Source: Owenia fusiformis (Eukaryota; Annelida; Polychaeta; Sabellida; Oweniidae). Taken from it: a stretch of 64,000 nt of DNA. Shown here in pieces: positions 34,952-64,000 of this stretch (its first letter is position 1; the number at the start of each line of letters is the position of its first letter). The position numbers and the translations under genes were made by a program. The stretch is from contig CAIIXF020000001.1 in the NCBI GenBank assembly GCA_903813345.2, forward strand, positions 9,091,598-9,155,597. Direction: 5' to 3'. The notes beneath the pieces are model-generated. The model searched no databases, had not been told where the DNA came from, and saw only the letters and a list, made by a program, of their open reading frames with translations.

Positions 34952-35491
34952 CACACCGGAATAGCCTGACAACGGTAAAGTCAGATATATATATATACCT
35001 AATAATAAAGTATATAAAGTCAGATACCTTTGTCACAAATGGCGACATATAATCACTTGGTCCTCAATTCATGGGATTTTATTGTCGCTAATTCTGTGCA
35101 TGTATTAAGCTCTTGTGATGATATTTCATATGAAATCCCAATTTCGATCAAATTGGGTCGTGAATCGCTACAATATAGCGTCTTCAATGTCATCAATGAT
35201 AACGGAATCTGAATTTGAGTAATTTAGAAAGACAACGGCATATGGTAATTACAGTGTCCGTTGTCCCATATCTCATTTTGATCAGTTAAATTAGACTTTT
35301 AATTCGATGGTAGAACATTATTAACTGTACAATGAGTATTAAGACACTTTGATTGATTGTTGTTCCAAAGGAATTTAGTCTAGGTGCTCTATTAAACATA
35401 CAGTTCATGAAAATCTAATTGAAGCGACAGTTTTGTCCGCCATTTGTGACAACAGTATCTGACTTTACCGTTGTCAGGCTATTCCGGTGTG
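34952..35491. mobile_element. Foldback element, about 540 bp
   Basis: CACACCGGAATAGCCTGACA (34952) and GGTAAAGTCAGATA face TATCTGACTTTACC and TGTCAGGCTATTCCGGTGTG (35456-35491). CACAAATGGCG faces CGCCATTTGTG. The middle shows no coding frame of interest. Confidence 0.75.
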
Positions 35492-36616
35492 ATATGGGAA
35501 CATCTTTCTATATTCAAACAGTTCTCCTTGCAAACACCTTTTCTGTCCCATTCTTTCAATTTAATTTGCCTAATAGACTTTTTTCAATAAAAAAACTTTA
35601 AAAATGTGTACCAATGCCAATCAAAACACCTTGGCCAGTCCAGTGGTGTATGGATTAGACAGGTTTCACTGCACATTGATTTTAAAGGAAAGTGACATGT
35701 TAGGGGAGAGGGAGGTGTATTTTTTAAAATATGTTTTGGGGCAGCATCAAACATTGACCAAGCCAGTCCATAATCCACATACTTTCTTTACACCTAACAT
35801 ATCATTTTCAACAAATAACATTGTTCTTAGTGGTGCACCTGATTGTGTATATGTTATATATGATATGGTATGAGTCAGCTGGACCAATGAGAACGATATG
35901 AACTTCACTTAAATCAAATTCAGACAAATTAGACATGGCAAGAATCTTTTTTTCTTTTTATAATTTTCTTTTTCCAGCAGAAAGACCAACAATGCATTCA
36001 AATCTGAAAAAATAATAAATATCAAAAGCATTGAATTCAATAACAGCAGATATCATCAAAAATTCAGTTTCATCAAAGATCCACAGAGAGATATTTGACA
36101 AACTGCTTAATACACACATACATATACACGGTATACATGTATATAGTCATTTTAGAACACATACATACATTCATTGAACATAAGCTTGATTAAAATGTGA
36201 ACTTTGATATAATGTGGTTACATTTAGTACACATCAACACAGTAGCAACTGCTATGTCTGGCATAACTACATGCCAAGATTATAACATGGTTCTCTGGTA
36301 TATTACTTAGGATGAGAGCATACTATGAAAATGATGCATAAATATGAATAATATACAAACAGAACCATTTTATGATCTTCATTTATGATAACAGGCGTAA
36401 TATAATGTCACAATCAGATGAAATATGAGTTAAAGGTAACTGATATAGTTTTAGCATGGACAAAAGATGATGAACAATATACATAGGTGAAATATGAGGG
36501 CCTCCTATTTTACACATGTTAATATTACACTGGTGGTCATCTGGGTAGATGTTTGATTTTGCACAAGTAGAGACATTACACATACATTTGGTATTATACA
36601 ATCCTGAATTGCCAAG

Positions 36617-36758
36617 TACATTAAAGCCTATTAAGTGGAACACCTCCATAAGTAGAACACTTCCAGTCCAGTTACCCAAATTAAAACTGTAAGTGGAACA
36701 CCTGAAGTGGAACATTATTTTGAGGCACCAAAGGTGTTCTACTTACAACAGGTTTTAT
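36617..36758. mobile_element. MITE of the GTGGAACACCT family
   Basis: It contains AAGTGGAACACCTCC twice and AAAGGTGTTCTACTTAC, and ends ACAGGTTTTATT. Same design as 26719-26895. Confidence 0.55.
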
Positions 36759-37756
36759 TCTTACAAGAGAACAAGAGAATGCTTCATGAAAGAAATGCCC
36801 ATCCAATGAAGTCATTCAAATTCTTGTGGTAAACAAAACAATTAATATCTGGGTTCAATGTTCCATTATGCAACATGATTATTAGCTTCATGGGTGTGCA
36901 TTCTGAATTCAATTTTCAACAGTACTGTATCAATACTTTTAACCATGAAATTAAAATAATGTTACAATATTATGTTAATGTGTTCACTGTAACAATCCCC
37001 CTGGTCTACAATCTACTGTTAAATCCAGGCAGGATTCCTTATAAACATGAATGCAATGCTGTATAACATTATCAACAATTGAACACCTCAACTATCTAGT
37101 CCTACATTCAATGAAAAAATACTTGCATGCCTTCAGCTTTATAATTTAATGCAACCAGCATCATAATATTTATCATTAAACGTATGACTGTATAACACTA
37201 ATCTACAGAATTGAACACTTTACAAATACATTTAATTTGGTTTAACTTAAAGGCACATTACCTATCACTTTACAATAATGCATCAATGATAATAAGAATT
37301 TTATAGAAGAATGTTTGTCATAATACTTTTTGGATATGCTAGCAACTCGATTCTCTCAAACCAGTGCTAAAATACCTTGATTTTATAAAAGATTTAGATC
37401 ATTACTTATATAGCATTAACAAAAAGCTGTCTATCAGATATGTCAGAATGAAACCAGCAAGATATTAAGCTAAATTGAATTTTGCATTAACCCTTCGCAA
37501 ATTCAGGAATATTACGTTTGCATACCTTTGTCAATTCTTCATTTCAAAGCCAAGGGAGGCAATCAGAAGAGCATTGGTCCAATTTGGATAATGGCAATTG
37601 GGGTATTCCACATATTGCCACTCATTTCTGTTTCATTTACTTAAATGCATGACTGCATGATCAGTTTTTAGTTTTAATATTGTGCATTGTTGCCATGGAT
37701 ACAAAGGTACCCATAATGCAACAGCAAATGTTTGGCATTATATAATGGAGAGCCAT

Positions 37757-51748
<13,992 letters not shown>

Positions 51749-52429
51749 TGTGGGCATTATTCCCTTGCCTATAGGCCTGATACAAAACTCCTTGATCCTA
51801 CAAATCATACATGTACAATATCTGTGTTGTTCGCATCCCTAATTTGGAGAGAACACGTACTTTGTCTAGAAGCACTTCCTCTTGTATTTATTTTGGGCAA
51901 ATGTGCTGATTTGTTTATGAAATGAGTCATGTCTGCACATTAGAATAATAAACCCAACATCTAATCCAAGTAGTTAATAAATTATACATATGTACCAGGT
52001 CGCCCTGACCCAATAGGAGAAAACACACACTATATTATTTAAATACAATCATACACGACCTAAGAACAAGTGAAACATAGATTTGATTGAAACATAGCAA
52101 AACAGGAAATGAAAAAGTTCAAAAGTTTTTACCCGGAAATCAATTCTTCAGGCCGATTTCTTCCAAACATCGATAAGTCAAACTCACCTTCTGTATGTTA
52201 GTACAATGTTTGGGTATTTGTTAATGTCACTGAAGTATCCAACTTCAGGTATACAGTCAGAGAAAGGCACAGTTTGTAATAAATTCCTGAAATTTTTCAC
52301 ATTTCTGACTGACCATCGAAGTTAAAGTCACGTGACCTTGAGATTCCCCGATTCCCGTATGTAGGTCAATTTCGCCATTTTTAGAAAAATTGAGTTCCTC
52401 CTACTATTCCGCTCTTATTGACAATCAAG
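51749..52429. promoter_or_regulatory. Shared head-to-head promoter region of aPKC and capping protein beta
   Basis: The two start codons face away from each other across 681 bp. A palindromic E-box GTCACGTGAC lies at 52328-52337. A possible untranslated aPKC exon ends at a GAAG|GTGAGT donor on the minus strand near 52189. No TATA box is evident on either side, which is common for broadly expressed genes. Confidence 0.55.
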
Positions 52430-61983
<9,554 letters not shown>

Positions 61984-62209
61984 GTAACCAGCTTTACTTT
62001 CAGATTGTGTCACACAGTTATGGAATTCAAAATGTTGCACAGCTGTCATTTCTGTGAACTGAAATTGGTTCACTGTCATTATCGCAAGATCTAATATTAT
62101 GATATGTTTTATGAGTTATTATCTTATATTTGACAAAAGTTTAGGGATTCTAAATATAGGATACTATTTGTTTTTAATTGTTATGTGGCCAGTACAATAT
62201 CAGAACATT

Positions 62210-64000
62210 TTAAGAATTAACATCATGGCCATTTGAATCTTCTATAAGACCTCTGCGCATATGAAATGTGAAGACCTGACTCTGATCATGCTTTCTGGCA
62301 GCAGCCAGTCTTCCATACCCACTCCCCCCAGAGATTAATAACACATCACACTGGGATAAGATCTCGAAGTCAAGAATCACCTTACTGTGCCCCTCACATG
62401 CCAATTGTTTCTTGTCGATGTCTATATGGGCTGTAGGGCCTTTAGTATCAACTAACTCATCACCAAATATAGCTTTTGCTCTCTCACGTAATGCTTCATA
62501 ATTCGTTGTGACAAAATATTTAAAGTTTGTTTGTTTTTGGTATGATTTTAGAAACGTCCAAACATTGTTTAATTGTTCAGCATTATCGTCTAAGTATTCT
62601 ATCGGCATACGATCTGGTATACGCAACTGTGCACAGATAAGCTGCGAATCTGGTTCCAACTGTTGCTTGAATTCATTCAGGGCTCCCTTGATCTTTGGTG
62701 TCATTTTAAATAGAGCATCATACACCATAATAAACCCATCTTCACTTGTAGTCTCCTCATTGAACCCAAACTTCTCTAAATGTTCTTTGTACATAGGATT
62801 ACCTTGAAAAGCTTCAAATAAATTCTCATTAAGTCTTATAGCATAGTTATCAGCTGGGTACTTTTCATCAATACTGATATTAGAGTATTGAATAGATTGC
62901 TTAAGTTCCCTCTGAAACTCCCCAGTTGGGTGAATGAAATCAAGGAAGTTCATGTTATCCATACGAAAAGGTTGAAGCCAGTTGATGACCCCACTGGGAG
63001 TAAGGAAGTTATCGAGATAACAAGGGTGTCCATAGTTTATGTGGAAACAGCTTCCAGTCAGTAAAGCCCAGATAAACACACCCATTATTCCATCCAGTCT
63101 GTCAGCAAGACCACCACAGAAATGGTCACAACTGGAATAAGATGAACATATATATTTAAAATGGTATTCAAAATACGAAAATGTTATGCAAATATGTAAT
63201 GCATGATAACTGCCCAATCTTGCTTTTTACAAAATCATAGATGGTGCTTCTTCTCTCACACTTGGTTTATGAAAGGCCATCATGAATTTCTGTTTTTGCA
63301 GACACCCCAATAAAAATATCTTATATAATCTCAAATCCATGAAAGTATAAGACATTTTTGTCTAGTTGAGAGCTCTCAAATCAACTGTTATATAGATTTA
63401 CAATATTTGTGTTTGTAACAGTCAAATCATTGTAAACCCTGCCATTGTTAACATTAAAGCCAATTGCATAATGGCATCATGCAGAAAGCAATAAAATGCA
63501 AGAAGCCTTTGATGTGAGAGCAAGACCTATCTATGGGTAATGTGGTTATAAATATGACCTAAATAACCCATCCTGTATACATGTGCAAGCTTGTACACTC
63601 AATGTACCGATACTTACCTATAAACTAACTGTTTGGAACAGGTTTTCTGAATTAAAACATACTCTTCTTCAAGTTTGGAAAGTTTCTTTGTCACTTGGTA
63701 GTCCTGTTGACCATCAGTGGAATCTATATTACTTCCCATTTTTTCTCCCTCATCTTTAGCTTCTTGGAGCACCTTTGCAACTTGATTATTAATTTCGTGC
63801 CGTTTCACTTGCATTATTATATCTGCTTGCTTAGGGTTCATTGGCTTTCTTGTGGACAATGTTACAAAGTCACCATCTTTTAAATTACCATTTTGGTTCC
63901 TCCAAGTTTGTCTAGTAGAGATAATGCTGACATCTGGTGAGGCATTATGGTGATTCCTCCACCAAAGATAGAGAAAACTGAAAAGCAACATATAAGCAAT
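62210..64000 (-). CDS. Putative fucosyltransferase-like type II membrane protein (5' end at window edge)
   Basis: Two exons on the minus strand: from the window edge to 63618, and 63131-62210 (TAA), joined in phase at SKQLVYR/S. The frame stays open to 64000, and hydrophobic IAYMLLFSFLYLWW spans a possible ATG at 63991, so the membrane anchor may start outside; a TTTTCAG at 63978-63984 could also be an acceptor. A charged, probably coiled stem follows (KRHEINNQVAKVLQEAKDEG). The luminal part has CGGLADRLDGIMGVFIWALL, like the CGGxxDRxxG motif near the N-terminus of GDP-fucose enzymes of the NodZ/FUT8/POFUT fold. It also has CAQLRIPDR in the place of their conserved Arg motif, and VLLISGGSGYGRLAA near the end. 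Golgi glycan transfer is inferred; substrate and family are not certain. It lies inside a CAPZB intron in opposite orientation. Confidence 0.6.

Larger units (their letters stand above)
34022..37756. other. Convergent intergenic region between the class C receptor and aPKC
   Basis: Both genes end here (stops at 34021 plus and 37757 minus), so their 3' UTRs must occupy parts of it. A candidate AATAAA for the receptor is at 34638. The region holds a foldback at 34952-35491 and a GTGGAACACCT-type element at 36617-36758. No exon is recognised. Confidence 0.5.

Overview
This is an AT-rich window from an animal nuclear genome, with spliced genes, GT-AG introns of 0.2 to 9 kb and many small inverted-repeat transposons. 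Gene content suits a marine invertebrate, most likely a spiralian (mollusc, annelid or brachiopod type): a metabotropic-glutamate-like receptor of the atypical mXR kind, peptide-receptor-like GPCRs, an atypical PKC and actin capping protein beta. The species cannot be fixed from the sequence. All exon models were built by hand from reading frame, splice sites and homology, without transcripts.

Layout. (1) 1-14703, plus: the 3' part of an MFSD8/CLN7-like transporter. Its 9.4-kb intron holds, on the minus strand, a direct duplication of an intronless class A GPCR: one copy is broken by a 2-base frameshift (3581-4875), the other is intact (7015-8295). (2) 14804-18846: a 1,379-bp unit in three tandem copies, with a 96-bp inverted templated insert at each junction. 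(3) 23163-34021, plus: a complete ten-exon class C receptor of 1,139 codons. (4) 37757-51748, minus: a complete fifteen-exon atypical protein kinase C of 584 codons. One intron holds a 2.2-kb minisatellite and two plus-strand intronless coiled-coil genes that end in histone-type 3' stem-loops. (5) 52430-61983, plus: capping protein beta, first six coding exons, head to head with aPKC across about 0.7 kb. Its first intron holds a 4.9-kb nested inverted repeat. (6) 62210-64000, minus: a fucosyltransferase-like membrane protein lying inside the next capping-protein intron.

The most unusual object is the pair of short genes at 46.3 and 47.8 kb. They encode a non-histone coiled-coil protein, yet have the layout of replication-dependent histone genes: no introns, CCAAT and TATA elements, and a perfect 6-bp-stem, 4-nt-loop element about 30 nt after the stop codon. 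Other points of note are the receptor whose glutamate gamma-carboxylate contacts are replaced, a 1.5-kb transposon carrying an array of nuclear-receptor-like half-sites whose empty site is visible in the paralogous copy, and the minisatellite that begins 16 bp from a splice acceptor.
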